From positions 73,889,625 through 73,953,624 of the forward strand of contig NC_089742.1 in the NCBI RefSeq assembly GCF_040412425.1: a stretch of 64,000 nt of DNA. Reading direction: 5' to 3'. A model generated the notes under the pieces. It searched no databases. It was not told where the DNA came from and worked only from the letters and a program-made list of their open reading frames with translations. Positions 22,020-34,132 of this stretch are shown piece after piece. Within the stretch, counting starts at the first letter, position 1, and the number at the start of each line of letters is the position of its first letter. The position numbers and the translations under genes were made by a program. The DNA comes from Macrobrachium rosenbergii (taxonomy: Eukaryota > Arthropoda > Malacostraca > Decapoda > Palaemonidae).

Positions 22020-22192
22020 AAACGAACTGAGCTCTCCGCTGGTTTGTTTCCTCGAGTCCCGGATGGTGGCGGGACATTGTCACCTACACACTAACGATAA
22101 CATCGCCACCGCACGAATTTTGAATTTCTAAGCTGCCGTAGGTTAGGGAACCAATAGCTATGTAATTACTTGGTAAGTTACTTATATAAAAA
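22020..22192 (+). repeat. DIRS-1 right inverted terminal repeat
   Basis: GAGCTCTCCGCTGGTTTGTT through ATGTAATTACTTGGTAAG pairs with 14605-14780 in inverted orientation. The outermost bases (TTACTTATATAAAAA) differ from the left end, and their complement appears only in the internal region at 14872-14910. Confidence 0.88.
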
Positions 22193-23297
22193 CTGAAATT
22201 TTCAGCACAAAAGGAAAGGAAGTTAGATGAACCATTCCCTTTGGGGCCACCAATGAGCTATCAAAATTATCCTTGTGTTCTGCAAACCTCAGAACTTGTT
22301 GAGCATTTCCTCAAAACAGCAAACAGAGGAAAAGCATAAAAGTCTAGATTCAACCATTCTGAAGGAAGGCATCAACTGCCCATGCCTGAGGATCCTGGCA
22401 TGGTGGGGAGTAAACTGGGAGAGTAGTGTTTTGGGTAGTCGTGAACAGAGGTTCCACAACTTCTGGCAAACATGAGGAAGAGGAGACTATCTGACTGAAG
22501 ACCTTGCCCTTTTTGGCTGAGTTGGTCTTCAATAATGTTTTCCTCTAGAACAAAATGAAGTAAAGGAATGATGTTGCTGGGCTTTGTCTAAAGGAGAAGG
22601 AAGTTTCTTTGCTGGCCTGAACAAATCTCTTGATCTGTGTCTTCTTGTTGTCTCATGTAAGAGTCGAGAGATTGAATTGTCGGGAAAGAATGCGATCGTA
22701 TTTTCTCTGACTATATGTTCTGCTTGCATACGACCATTCCAAACTACCAAAAGATGTAGGTTGTTTACCTTCCAACTCCCTGACATCAAATGTTTCTCAG
22801 AACGGCCACTCAATCTGCCTCCAAGACATTATCTAAGGACAGTTTAAAGGTTTTTAAGGTCTACAGGCCAACCAATTAAAGTTCTCAAAAGTGGTGCAAA
22901 ATTGTCTATCTACCTCTTTGTTGGAAAAACCCCCAAAAAGAGAGAGGTAATCTTCATCCCTAGATAAACAATTGACTGGATCAGAAAAGCATAGATTAGT
23001 CAATGTACTGAACAAAATGTCCAGTTCTGAGGTTAGACATGAAACAAAATTCTTCACCTTCAAGGTCATCAGAAACAAACTGGTGAGAACAAACTAGTCG
23101 TCCTAAAATGATAGAAGTTATCTGATACCAAGCAGATGAATCCATCCTGCTAAGAACTCCAACACACAAGGGAATACTTTTCTTCGATAGAAGGTGTACC
23201 GGGATGTGGAAATACATCCTACATGTTGAAAGAAACATCATTTGCCGTTCCGAAAGGCCAACAGGACCTAACTGAATGACTCATCGAAAAGGGAGTA
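22193..23297 (-). pseudogene. DIRS-F fragment: reverse transcriptase to linker
   Basis: Minus-strand pieces, in order from 23297 down: CRMYFHIPVHLLSKKSIPL (usual QDAYFHIPVHPDSRK) near 23200; then long noncognate stretches; then TTLPVYSPPCQDPQAWAVDA near 22400 (usual LPLF-SPVPDPQAWAVDAL); and LIAHWWPQREWF near 22240. RNase H is largely missing. This older DIRS copy was split by DIRS-1 on one side and by the Tigger element on the other. Confidence 0.65.
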
Positions 23298-26229
23298 CAG
23301 TGACTCCTCGTTTATCGCGGGAGATAGGTTCCAAGACCGGCCACGATAATTGAAATTCCGCGAAGTACGGACAGCATATTTAATTATTTAACTTGTATTT
23401 GGACTTTTTAAAACCTCCCTATTTAATTATTTAATGTGTATTTGGACTTTTTAAAACCCTCCCTGTACTCTTAACAACCCACCCTTTACTCTATTAATAA
23501 CAGGGACAACTGTTAAGCAATATGAATTCGGTAGGTAAGTTTACAGTACCATATAACAGGGGCTAAATTACTGTGGCAAAGTAGCTATAGTATATGACGT
23601 GATCAGCAAGCTTTAAATTTTAAAAAATACAGTATACATACAGTAATACAATACAGTATCATGTTACTGTACTGTATTACATGTAATACAGTACAGTAAC
23701 ACTTAAGAAAAAAAAAAAAAAGATTGTTACTGTACTAACCAAGAAAGAAGTTGAAGTAAAACTTGAATGAAGATGGTGATGAATTTGCTGTGCAGTAAAA
23801 ATGATGACGATGAAGGTGATGATGACTTTTACTGCGCAGTCAATGAGTGTATTTTACATCTCTTCAGACGGCGGTGCCATTTCCTGGGCATCTCTTCCAC
23901 TTCTTCCGTCGTTTCTGAAGGTGTAACCATAGTAGCAGCAGCAGGAACTGGCTCTTTTTTGCGAGGCTGCAAAAACATTGTGATTGGCAGTTGCTGCTGC
24001 TGCTGCTTCTTTTTCCGGTCGAAGAGTATCTTGTAGGGGGCCATGACGTCACTGACCATGTTGCAGAATTGAACTGATCTAACCATATCGTCGTCCCATT
24101 CCTGTGACCGCTCTTGCAGTCACAGGTTGCAGAGCCTGGCGAGCCGTTCCAAAGTCAAGCCAGTTTGGGAGACAACTTCTGTTTCTTGCTGCGCTGTTTC
24201 TACTTCTTCTTCCTCGCCGACTTCGTCAACTCTTCAAGGTCTTCGTCAGTTAGCGGCTGGGAGTGGCACTCTAGAAGTTCGTCGACGTTGCCCGTGGTCA
24301 TGTCTGCAAAGCCCTCACCTCCAAGGATCGCAGCCAACTGCACAGCTTTCTGTACTGCCGAGTATTGGATTTTGGCAGGTGTAAATCCTCTGTCGTCTTA
24401 AACAACCTCGGGCCACAACTTCCAGCTGGCGTTAATGGTGGCAGGCTTCATTTCTTCCAATGCCTTGTGGATACTTTGGAGGCAAGTAGCAATTGTGTAC
24501 TGCCGCCAGTATGCCTTCAAGTTGAAATCGTCGTCTTCTTGGGCGGCATCCACGGAAGCAACCAGGTTCGCCAGGGCATTCCTCGTGTATAGGGCCTTGA
24601 ATGCCCTGATAACCCCATGGTCCATTGGCTGAATAAGTGACGTCGTGTTGGGTGGTAGGAACTCAACCTGAACCCCCGAATACGACAGATCAGTAGCATG
24701 GCCACCAGCATTATCCATAATGAGAAGGACTTTGAATGGCATGCCCTTTTCTGCTAGATACAGCTTCACTTGCGGGATAAAACACTGGTGGAATCAGTCG
24801 GAGGTCAGCATCTTCGTTATCCAAGCATTTGGATTGTGCATCCAATGTATGGGTAGCAGATTCTTGTTTTTGTTTATTAAAGCCCTTGGGTTTTTAGACT
24901 TGTAAATAAGTCCTGGCTTTAATAAAAATCCCGCAGCATTGCCACACATCACGAGGGTCACACGATCCTTATATGCTTTAAAGCCAGAGGCTTTTGCTTC
25001 CTCTTTGAACAGGAAAGTTCGCGAGGGCATTCTTTTCCAAAACAAGCCTGTCTCGTCCAGTCCATATCAAAAACTTATTCGGGCTGATAACCACCTTCAG
25101 AGATAATCTTCTTGAAGGTTTCATTGACGTATGTTTCAGCAGCGACCATGTCAGCCGAAGCAGCTTCGCCATGCAAGGAAGCGCCTTTTAGGCTGTAGCG
25201 TTTCTGAAACTTTGCAAACCACCCTTTGCTAGCAGAAAATTGCAGTTTCTTACGTGGTGAATGACTGGACGTCCCTGGTTGCGGATCTTCTACGTCTTCT
25301 TCTGCTTCTTCTTGGTCACCACTGTCGTCCTCTGGTTCCTTAGCAGCGAAGGTCTCGTACAGGCTCCTAGCCTTTGTTTGGATAATGTTCGTATCCAAGG
25401 CTATGTTCTTTCGGCAGTCGGCTATCCATACGGCCAAAGCAGCTTCCATACAGACGATCGTTTTATTACGAGCCGTAACCATGCTCTTCGCCGACTTGTT
25501 AAAGGTGATGGCAGCTGTCTTCCCAATCTTCGCCTCGTCCTTGCAGATGTAGCGAATGGTGGATTCGTTCATGCCAAAATGGCAGGCTACAGCCACGAAC
25601 TTTCTCCCTTCCTTCAACATATCGAGAAGTTTCACCTTTTCAGCGATCGCCATCATTCTTCAATGGCGTTTAGGCTCAGTACCAGCCTTGGAAGAAGCAG
25701 CACGCTTGGGAGCCATTGCAGGGGGTGAAAATTGAAGCAAAGTTCACCACAAAAAAAACCACACAGCACAGTGTAAAGTAAACCATTTGGCGAGAAAGCT
25801 TGAAGCGAAGTGGCTGCGAGAGAGGGACAAGGGGAGATGCTGCGGGTTCTGAGCATCAGTCTAAACACCAATCACAGCCCATGTTACAGCGCACTTAGTC
25901 ACCGAGATGGTACGCTTGTGTTTTCCCAACAATGGAACATGCAGTAGTGTATAGGCATCACTTCCCCAATGGTTCTTTTTTTTTTTTGTCATAAGAGTTA
26001 CAAGTGCAAATATGTGTTTTTTTGCTATTTTACGCTAGACTAGGACTAGGACATACTATTTATTATTAGTATTTTAATGGATTTAATGAGAAATTTTGGG
26101 TGTTCATATATCGCAATTTTTCTAGAATTTTCCAAAAATCTGCAATATATTTTCCATTAATGTATATTAAAAACTCTGTGAAGTCGTGAATTTGCGATAA
26201 TCGAATCGCGAAGTAGCGAGGGGTCACTG
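23298..26229 (-). mobile_element. Full-length Tigger element, 2.9 kb, TA duplication
   Basis: Left end CAGTGACTCCTCGTTTATCG and right end, read inverted, CAGTGACCCCTCGCTACTTC are flanked by TA at 23296-23297 and 26230-26231. TA target and CAG-beginning ends are typical of the pogo/Tigger branch of Tc1/mariner. A single transposase gene runs on the minus strand (about 25716 to 23950). It sits inside the reverse transcriptase region of DIRS-F. Confidence 0.92.
23950..25716 (-). pseudogene. Tigger transposase, inactivated
   Basis: The natural start is probably ATG at 25716 (MAPKRAASSKAGTEPKRH), cut by a TGA at 25660-25662. The frame then gives the N-terminal helix-turn-helix (AIAEKVKLLDMLKEGRKF, GMNESTIRYICKDE) and the CENPB-type second helix-turn-helix (LDTNIIQTKARSLYETFA, KGWFAKFQKRYSLKG). 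After a frame break near 25045-25080 comes the DDE domain: KRMPSRTFLFKEEAKASGFK, VTLVMCGNAAGFLLKP, LLIMDNAGGHATDLSY, VEFLPPNTTSLIQPMDHGVI. TGA at 24794-24796 replaces a tryptophan-like codon, and a stop at about 24398 replaces another codon. The C-terminal tail has a short glutamine repeat from CAG units (about 23995-24008). Confidence 0.9.
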
Positions 26230-26720
26230 TAATATGAATAAACTTGTTACGACTGGAAAAGCCCATGGCTCGATGGCCGCATAACAACTGTCCAATCTAC
26301 ACCTCCCAACTCTGAACAAAAGGCACAAAGTATCCTTCCTTGAGAACCATCACTACTAAAGGTTCTTCTTGACGCTAGCAAGACACTTCAGAAACGCTGC
26401 ACACGGCCTTCTGAGGATCCATACAGCTTACTTGAACTGGGAGTTCAAAACATCAGTTATGGTTACATGTGTAATTTTTCCACTTGGAATGTAAGCCAGA
26501 TCACTACTGAAGCAGAACTTGAGAGTAGTTTGGGAAATTCTGCATTGAACTTACATGCACAAAAGGCTGTAGGGACAAGACCCTAGAGGGAAGACATCAA
26601 AGATAGTCCTGAGAATCTTCTAATCTCCTGATTCAAGACATCTTAGGTGATGGCCTTAAACACCTTGGGGGTTGAGGAGACAATGATGGGACACTGTCAA
26701 AAACAGCTAATAATGGTTGA
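26230..26720 (-). pseudogene. DIRS-F fragment: start of reverse transcriptase
   Basis: At 26315-26347 the minus strand reads VLKEGYFVPFVQS, matching the conserved VL-EGY-IPF- block that opens DIRS reverse transcriptases (VLNEGYSIPFIKT in DIRS-1). It is the upstream continuation of 22193-23297, separated by the Tigger element. Other frames are degraded. Confidence 0.6.
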
Positions 26721-26974
26721 GCAGGGCTACTTTATAGGATTTGTACACAACTGTTTCTGTTACTTTACAACTGAGTTGTAAAAGGAATAAGACATTCCTC
26801 CCTTCAGTCTTGGAAGTAGGTCGATCAAGGAGAGGTTACAACTCTGACACAGCATTAAGAAACTCTGTCTCTTCAGGACTAATAACTATTATCATCATCA
26901 TTTCTTATACGTACATACATATCTACATACGCATGCATAAACATTACATATATAGTATATATACTATACATATA

Positions 26975-28698
26975 CAAGTAGTGCTCGAGTTACGATGATT
27001 CGACTTACGATAATTCGCTTTTACGATGGGGTTAGCAATTAATATCAATACGACAATATTTTGAAAATACGTATTTTTAAATTTCGCGGCGACTGGCGAG
27101 GCAACAAGCGTACAATCAGGCAGCGTGACAGTGTACGATCACGTTGGCCTGAGAGGCTGGAATAGGTACATTAATTCAATGAGCTGACCTCACTTGCTCT
27201 CGTTGTGTTGGAAGTTAAAATAGGTCAGTGCTTGTTTGCAATTTTTGTGCGTTTGTAAATACAGGTAGTGCGCGAGTGACGATAATTCGAGTTTACGATG
27301 GAGTTAGCAATTAATACTGGTACAACAATATTTAGAAAATATTTTTAAATTTCGATCGGGCACAGGCAACAGCGTACACTACAGTTGCCGTAGAATCAGG
27401 CAGCAAGAGAGACCAACTTACAATAGACCAACTTATTTTTCTCCATCTCTTTATTCCATCTTCTAGCTAAAAAGGTAAGAGAATGATAAAAGTATTGTTC
27501 GTAACCTTATACTCTTGCGAAAATGCGTACAGCCATAAACAACCAAACGAGTCTCTGTTGTTTTGCTAATATTCGAATCGGATAACAACTGTTTTGCTTG
27601 TATTTCAACCATTGTGCGGTTAAACAATTACCGTAGTTATGTTAAAAATGACGTTAAGTACTGGTATGTTTTACACTACCCTCATCCGCTTTGGAGAAAA
27701 GATTGGCAAGGAAATATACGGCTACAGTAAATTTAAGCTGCAAGTTGTAGTTGAAGCTGAGAAAAGAATGTTCAAGCTGCTAATGACTATAAATTATCGT
27801 GCATTGGCAACATGGGTGAAACTTGACAGCAAATAAAATTGGAAAGTATTTCAATCAAAACTACTGGGCATGAAAGAACACATATTACTGCTGTTTTCAC
27901 GCCCGATAAAAGATAAATACTGGCTTCGTAGTATGATGATGAAATCAAGAGAAAATAGCGAACGGAATCTTGATTTTTTTTTTTACACAAAACAAATGAC
28001 CAGCCACCAACGTCATCTATTAACGAAAAAAATGGCTAAATTAATTTCACAACAAGACATATTTAAGTTATATTTCGACTTAAAAACACTTTGTATAACG
28101 AAAAATATATATGTCCCTTATAAGTAAAGTATCTAGAGATTTATTTACGCTAACTAGAAGCAAGAAATGCCCTCTGAACCGAGTTAAATGCGGCGAAATA
28201 AAGACAGTGTGATCGATTCCCAAACCAAAACATTTGATCGCTATGATCGGAATTTATAATGCAAAAGCAATAAAAGAATATTTATGATTGGATACAGTGT
28301 AGTAAAGCATAACTTTTTAAAAGATCCATGGAAAAGGTGCACATTCGTTATTTTGATGTTTGTATAATACGGTGTTATGTGAAAATAGAATACAGTATAA
28401 TGTAGGCTAGGCTACTGTATATGATATACTAAAGTGCAGGCTAGGCCTTGTTTGTTATTCAATTTCTCTTTATACTGACTTATCATGTCAATCTGCATTG
28501 AACCTGCAGAATTAGCTGACACTAATAATTACTATACCATATACGTATAAAGTATACTGTGTAGTGTAGGCTAGGCTACCATATACATAGATGGTACTGA
28601 TTACCCAAGTGTTGGCTAGGCCATATTTGAGTTATGATTTTTTCAACAAACGATGGGTTTTTTGGAACCTAACCCCATCGTAAGTAGGAGAATACCTG
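26975..28698 (+). mobile_element. pogo/Tigger-like element, 1.7 kb, degraded
   Basis: Ends CAAGTAGTGCTCGAGTTACG and, inverted, CAGGTATTCTCCTACTTACG, with TA at 26973-26974 and 28699-28700. The first ~85 bases recur at 27262-27345 (CAGGTAGTGCGCGAGTGACG...), so the 5' end is partly duplicated. At 27690-27800 the plus strand shows KFKLQVVVEAEK then, in another frame, VQAANDYKLS. This resembles the helix-turn-helix start of pogo-group transposases (KLQVVEYAEK). No catalytic domain is seen. GTAGGCTAGGCTAC-type motifs repeat at 28403-28620. Confidence 0.6.
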
Positions 28699-28700
28699 TA

Positions 28701-30782
28701 TATGTAATCACATCTATGTACATTATTATTCTTGCAGTAATCAAGTTGTAGTGTTAAGAATGAAATACTGAATTCAAAGATAATTCCACCTCACAATTAG
28801 GCCAAAGAACCTTACTAATTAGAGGAGTCTTTGCTTCCTTGGTCCAAGAACTTAAAACTTGCAAGTTGAACAGAGGAAGTTGAAAAAACTTACATTGTTT
28901 CTAAGTCCTAACCCTGCTCTAAGCAGCTTCAAAAACTGGAAATAGATGCAGTAGCATTCGAGAACCAGCATTAAAGGATGCACTTCTGAGATCACCTCTG
29001 TTGTCTAGATTAAGCCAGCAACATGCTGGCACATCGCCTAGGCTGGCTGGTTCCTAACAGCTCACTATACAAACACAGTTCCGAGTACAGTACATTGTTC
29101 ATGGTAGGTGCAGAGCTATTTAACACTTAACAGTTTCCTAACTTTCTTTTGACTGTTCATCCATTTCCCAAAGGCTCTACCATGATAACGCACCTTACCA
29201 TAATCAGAGTTAACTTATTCATTTTAACAGGAGCCGAGGTAGAAGTAAACTAAAGAGCACTGGTCAATGGATTAATCTTTGGCTGAAGAAAGTGAAAATG
29301 AAACAAAGCCAGCTATGCACCGCTTAAATACTAAAGGAGAATCAAAACAAATCAGGGTTGAAACCCCTAAAGTCTAACCGGAGGAACTGAGACGGAAGAA
29401 AATGAGAATCTACGGACGATGGCGGTGAGGCAAAAAACGCCAGAAGGTTACGTACCATGGAACGTCAGCAATGATGTAACAGAATGCTTGTAGTAAGTAC
29501 CAGATGACTGGGAGAGAGACTGCTGGGTGGGGAAGGTAGAGGGTTCTTGCATGACGTCACTAAGTAAGTGTGATGACAGTTGGAGCCATCTGGACAACAC
29601 TTAAGAGGCAATTGCCAAGAAGCGGGAGCTGTTCTATCACCAGGCTAATTTACTCTAGATAAATAAGTGGTGGAAGCTTAAGAGCTGCTATTATGAAAAG
29701 GAATAATTGTCAAAAGGTGACAAATACGAGGCGAAAGAGGAGAAAACTGAGTAAGAGGGGGGGAGGGTTATCGTCTGCTTGGAGGACGATACTGGGTGAG
29801 TACAACTGATCATAGAAGAGTTGATGAGTGGCTCAGAGCTAAGGTAAATGTAACAGTTTATATCCCTAAATAAATCACCAGTTCATATACAGTACATCAC
29901 TAGCAATCTCTCCAAAATAGATGATATGTGAGCCAGTGAACACAAGCACTAAACTACCTAATACTTTACTAACTCCTCCGGAGAACGCATCGTTTGAACC
30001 AGAGAGATGGTTGAGAGAGGTGGCGAAGGGCACAGACCTTGGTCTTGAGACACGCCGTGGTTCCCTGTTGGCGAAGAAGACCAACAGACCCAGGGCAATC
30101 CAGAGGGCGGGCTAATGACAGACGTCAAGGCTTCGACACCTTGTCTTTCACAGGGGAAACTGAAAAAGGTTGATCATTATGAAGGGGGGAATCTTCGCCC
30201 TAATACACACGGTCAAATTTCTAACCATAATTACCTATTCTTTTTCTCCTGAACCACACAGAAAGCGTGAGAAGGCGGAGCAGAAGTGAAAAAGGAATTA
30301 ACAGGTAGGCTAATGGAGGATGAGGAGAAGCAACACCTGGGGCACCCAAATGAATTATTTATGAAACCTATTGACCTCTAACATCTTCTGATACTGTACT
30401 TCACAAAATTTTCATCCTCTCATCAGATTACTCCTTCTCTTCACATCACGAAAACCACACTCACGTCTCAACAACTAGGCTGACACTGTGGTCATCATAC
30501 ACAACCAAAAACATTCGGTTTCCAGAAACTCTTTCCTATACAGTCTAATGCTTTCATCTCTGCTAGCTGTATATGAAATAATGCAAAAACAGAAAACAAA
30601 CACAATACTATACAGGAGATAATCAGCCAGTAATAATCAAAATTATTACTAACACCGATTCACACCATCTGCATAAGGACACAGCATGAAGAATTCTGAC
30701 AAGAACATAAACATTCCAGCAGCACCTGGTGGGAAACAGGTGATTACTGTACAGAGACAGTCCTAGCGGGTTAGCCAAGAGT
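28701..30782. other. Intron interval without a firm gene
   Basis: No complete domain is visible. The minus strand of 28960-29100 and 29880-30130 has partly open, compositionally protein-like stretches that could be Gag or leader of DIRS-F, since they lie upstream of its reverse transcriptase in the right orientation. That is positional inference only. The plus-strand frame 29921-30115 was not recognised. Confidence 0.3.
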
Positions 30783-30940
30783 TATTTTTTTTTTAATGCC
30801 AATCGCACCAAATGGTGCAAAGATATAAGCTAACTTTAACAATAGGTAAGATTCATTCCAAATAATTTCCAAATTATAGTCATAATAAACAAGCTCATCA
30901 AAAAAGGAAAGGAAATTGGCAATTACTGTATTGGACCTAC

Positions 30941-31175
30941 CATAAAAGACAAGAGTCCTGTTAAAATGGTGGCTACAGACCATGCAGGATTCCATGTGTC
31001 TGGGTGAAAGTCTGAAATTGACAGGCAGAGTCTTGTGTTGGTCTTGAAACGTCCTGATGGAGTTATCATATAGATACTAGGCGGTCGGAATGGATATTCC
31101 ATAGGGAAGACAAGTTTCCCATGATAATAGCCACCTTCATATGGACTCTGCTCAGGACCAATAACAACATAGTGC
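30941..31175 (-). CDS. UBE2J2: UBE2J2-like E2 enzyme, catalytic exon
   Basis: The 235-bp exon begins with one base that completes a split tryptophan codon, then encodes 78 residues: [76 protein letters not shown]. This is the UBC fold of the UBE2J (non-canonical Ubc6-type) family. The cysteine in NTRLCLSI is the ubiquitin thioester site, and the family [18 protein letters not shown] pattern is intact. Splice sites are good: CAATTTAG acceptor at 31176-31177 and ATG|GTAGGT donor at 30940 downward. Phase matches the exon at 5933-6061 across a 24,879-bp intron. The N-terminal exon was not found to the right within the window. Confidence 0.95.
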
Positions 31176-31568
31176 CTAAATTGAAAGGAATAACATTATA
31201 CAGTAACACAAACATAATATCTGAAACGAAAATTTGACTGAATTTTTGGAACAATATTAAAACAAACTACTAACCATCATAATAAATAAAGCTTTAATTC
31301 AAGCAATTTTAAACTACACTATATGTTATGTATAGAGTTTTTTCATAATTCTATTCTATCTTTCTTTTGTAAGTTAGATTTAATATGTTAGGAATAGCTA
31401 ATCAGATTTGGCTGAACACAATGCAAATATTAATGTAAAAACCTGCTTCATGAAAAAATCTTCAAAATACATTCACACATATTTCTAATTACTGTAATCA
31501 TAAAGTCATCAAATACATTGAAAATTATTAAAATGTTGGCAGAGGTGTATGTATAAGAAAACACTGTA

Positions 31569-31910
31569 CAGTAAGCCCCCGGATTCGCTGCGGATGCATA
31601 CCACATATCCCCGTGAGTAGCTAAAATCTGCAAATACTTAAAACCACCCTCTAAAAACACTTAGAACTGCCTATTTTGATAGTTCAAACACAAAAAACTG
31701 TCTAGAAATGCTTATACCTAAGTATTTTAATAGTTTTATCACAAGAAGGGCATTTAGTCATGAAAATATGAAAATACTTTAGTGAATATTTAGTGAATAT
31801 TTCTCAGTGAAAAATACTGCAAATAGGCAAGTTTTCCATGAATAATGTGTATATATGTTCCATAGAGAAATCTGTGAATCGTGAGAATGCGAGTATGGGG
31901 GTGTTTACTG
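31569..31910. mobile_element. Tigger-derived MITE, 342 bp
   Basis: Begins CAGTAAGCCCCCGGATTCGC after TA, and ends GCGAGTATGGGGGTGTTTACTG. The right duplication has decayed (TT instead of TA). It shares GAACTGCCTATTTTGATAGT with the elements at 1015-1591 and 47002-55021, and its right-hand part resembles the end of the full Tigger at 23298-26229. Noncoding. Confidence 0.8.
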
Positions 31911-32639
31911 TTATTAACAAAATAATCCTTTTATTCTACAAATACACCACAACCTTATTCTGCTCTGAAAAATTACCAAATGAAAATGAAAACAAAGGCA
32001 GAAAAACCAAGAGATGAATTTTTACTTAGGGATTATAAAAAGAGTTTCCTCATTCGGATACCTATGTTGTCAATGGGAAAATCACAGCTGATTATCAATA
32101 TCATTACAGTATTACTGTCACATTAACTAACAAACCAAACAGCTGAGCTAATCTACTAGCTCTCACAGAGCTGGCCCAAAGAATTTGTCTTTATTAATGA
32201 TAAAGTTTAGATTTTGTTTCAGACATTCACAAAATTTTTTTTACCTTTTAGTGTTAACTCTATAGTCTGGGCTATTCATCAAATATCCATGGGTCAGATG
32301 ACAGCAATCAATTCTACAATGAGCCAAAATTACTTGTTATTCCTTTTGATATAATGAATTCCATATTCCAACAATGGGCCTGATCTACTTTAATTTGTTA
32401 TTACCAGGTTCATTAGTTTAAAAGTAAAAAATCACTAAAATACATGATGATATATGGTAAACGTAAACGATAAGCGACAGTATGCATAAGGAACCTAAAA
32501 ACAAAAAATTAAGTAACTTTATAATTTCATTTTAGTCATTGCTTTTTGTAAGTTTTTATTTAGTTATTTAATTTTTAGTTTTTATATTCCCTTTTGTATA
32601 CTGCCATTTATTTTAATTATCATGTACTTTCACCTTATA

Positions 32640-33378
32640 CAGTCAATATATACCCAACTTACGAATGAGTTACATTCCAGACGGTTGTTTGTATCTTGAA
32701 TTGTTCGTAAGTTGGTTTTCAATATGTAGTGCATAATTTTATTTTATGTTTACATTCCTGAGTGAACTCGGGAGTCATAGATTACGTATACTATTTTCTC
32801 TGTATTTTTAAATTATGCAGTACTATAAAGAATTACTTTGGATGTTAGAAAAGTAAAAACTAAGAAAATCAAATTTTGGTTCATGCAACATTCAAAATTT
32901 AGTATTTTTTTCATACTTTGAAAGTTATGAACTTGAAGAGAATTTTGCAGGAGCAGCATCTGACATTGGAACTTCACATAAACAATGCACACCATCATCT
33001 ATTGAAAAAAATGTATACTACATGTTTCCTATGGGGAGAGGAAATATAGAAAACAGAAGTTCATCAAAGAATGAGTTAAATCAGGAAGACAGAAATAAGA
33101 AGGAATATCTAATGAGTATGAACAAGTATTCTCGTGACTGTAAGAATACACCAGTTATGAGAATACTCTGTATAATCAGGGAGGGGGTTAAAGGAACAGG
33201 CTCTTCTTGTGTTCTTCTGTTCTTTGCAAAATTCTTACTAGCAGAACAGGCGCGAAGCAAAATGTGAACTTAGGGGTGACAAAGGCGAGTGCTCCAAACA
33301 CAATTTTAACTTGTGACTCTGTCTGTTTGTATCTCTAAATGTTTGTAACATGGATGTCCATAAGTAGGGTGGTGACTG
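32640..33378. mobile_element. Mariner/Tigger-type MITE, 739 bp
   Basis: Ends CAGTCAATATATACCCAACT and, inverted, CAGTCACCACCCTACTTATG are flanked by TA at 32638-32639 and 33379-33380. The subterminal GTTTGTATCT motif is present on both sides. The internal plus-strand frame 33022-33267 matches nothing I know and is probably incidental. 31911-32639 to its left shows no feature. Confidence 0.7.
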
Positions 33379-33599
33379 TATCATCACATATTTCAATTTC
33401 AAAGTGTTGTAAATTATGGCTGTTTTTATACTTTTGAAACTAGTTAATCACTATTTTCTAACTGTTTCATTTTATTTCAGGTAATTCTATGGCTAAGTAA
33501 CCCTGATAATAGGAAATGTTATGAATTCCCACAAGCTCCACTGTGCCTCTGTATGAAAATGGGAATAATAATGTCTGCAATGTTACAGAGTCATCTGGC

Positions 33600-34101
33600 T
33601 ATCCTGTTCCTCCTTAACACTTGCTTTTTCTCAAAGAAAATGTGTATTGTTATCCGAGTTCTAATCCTCTACAGAATTTGAAGAATCTGAAGGCAGTTGC
33701 CACTGCTCTCATCATGAAACTTACCTTTGAGAGTGGCAAGAAAGAGGGGTCTACATTGGTGCATGCTTCCTTGACCTGGTTCTTAAACAAAAAGACCATG
33801 GCATTCTTTGACAATGATCGATCTGGTTTCTAGGACTACGAAAGAGCTTTTTAACATTGTGTCTGAGGTCTCCAGTCCTTTACAAATATAGAGACAGAAT
33901 TCTGATGGGACATAGGGAGGATTCTTCCCCATCTAGCACTAAGGAGGGCAGACCAGGGACATAAAAAGAATGAGGAAGACCCCGAGACTTTAATTCATTA
34001 TTTGCCCTGAAGAGAGGCTAAGGACTGTTCCTTGGAGGAAGTAAAACCCACATTGCAGGAGAAGACCTGAAGTTCTTTGACTTTTCACGGAGGCCAAGAT
34101 C

Positions 34102-34132
<31 letters not shown>

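Larger units (their letters stand above)
14580..22192 (-). mobile_element. DIRS-1: complete-length DIRS retrotransposon, 7.6 kb
   Basis: Both ends are inverted repeats: the left 14580-14780 pairs with 22020-22192 (shared blocks include GTCACCTACACACTAACGAT and GGTTTGTTTCCTCGAGTCCC). An internal complementary region lies at 14819-14910. On the minus strand the order is Gag, reverse transcriptase, RNase H, linker and tyrosine recombinase. Three younger insertions (20079-20315, 18130-18386, 16851-17578) account for about 1.2 kb. It is the best preserved DIRS copy in the window but carries an in-frame stop and several frameshifts. It inserted into an older DIRS copy within the UBE2J2 intron. Confidence 0.93.

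Noticed and set aside
33621..33833. Plus-strand frame containing KAVATALIMKL
   Set aside because: The conserved recombinase motif is read from the minus strand (SKNAMVFLFKNQV, MMRAVATAF) in line with the rest of DIRS-D.
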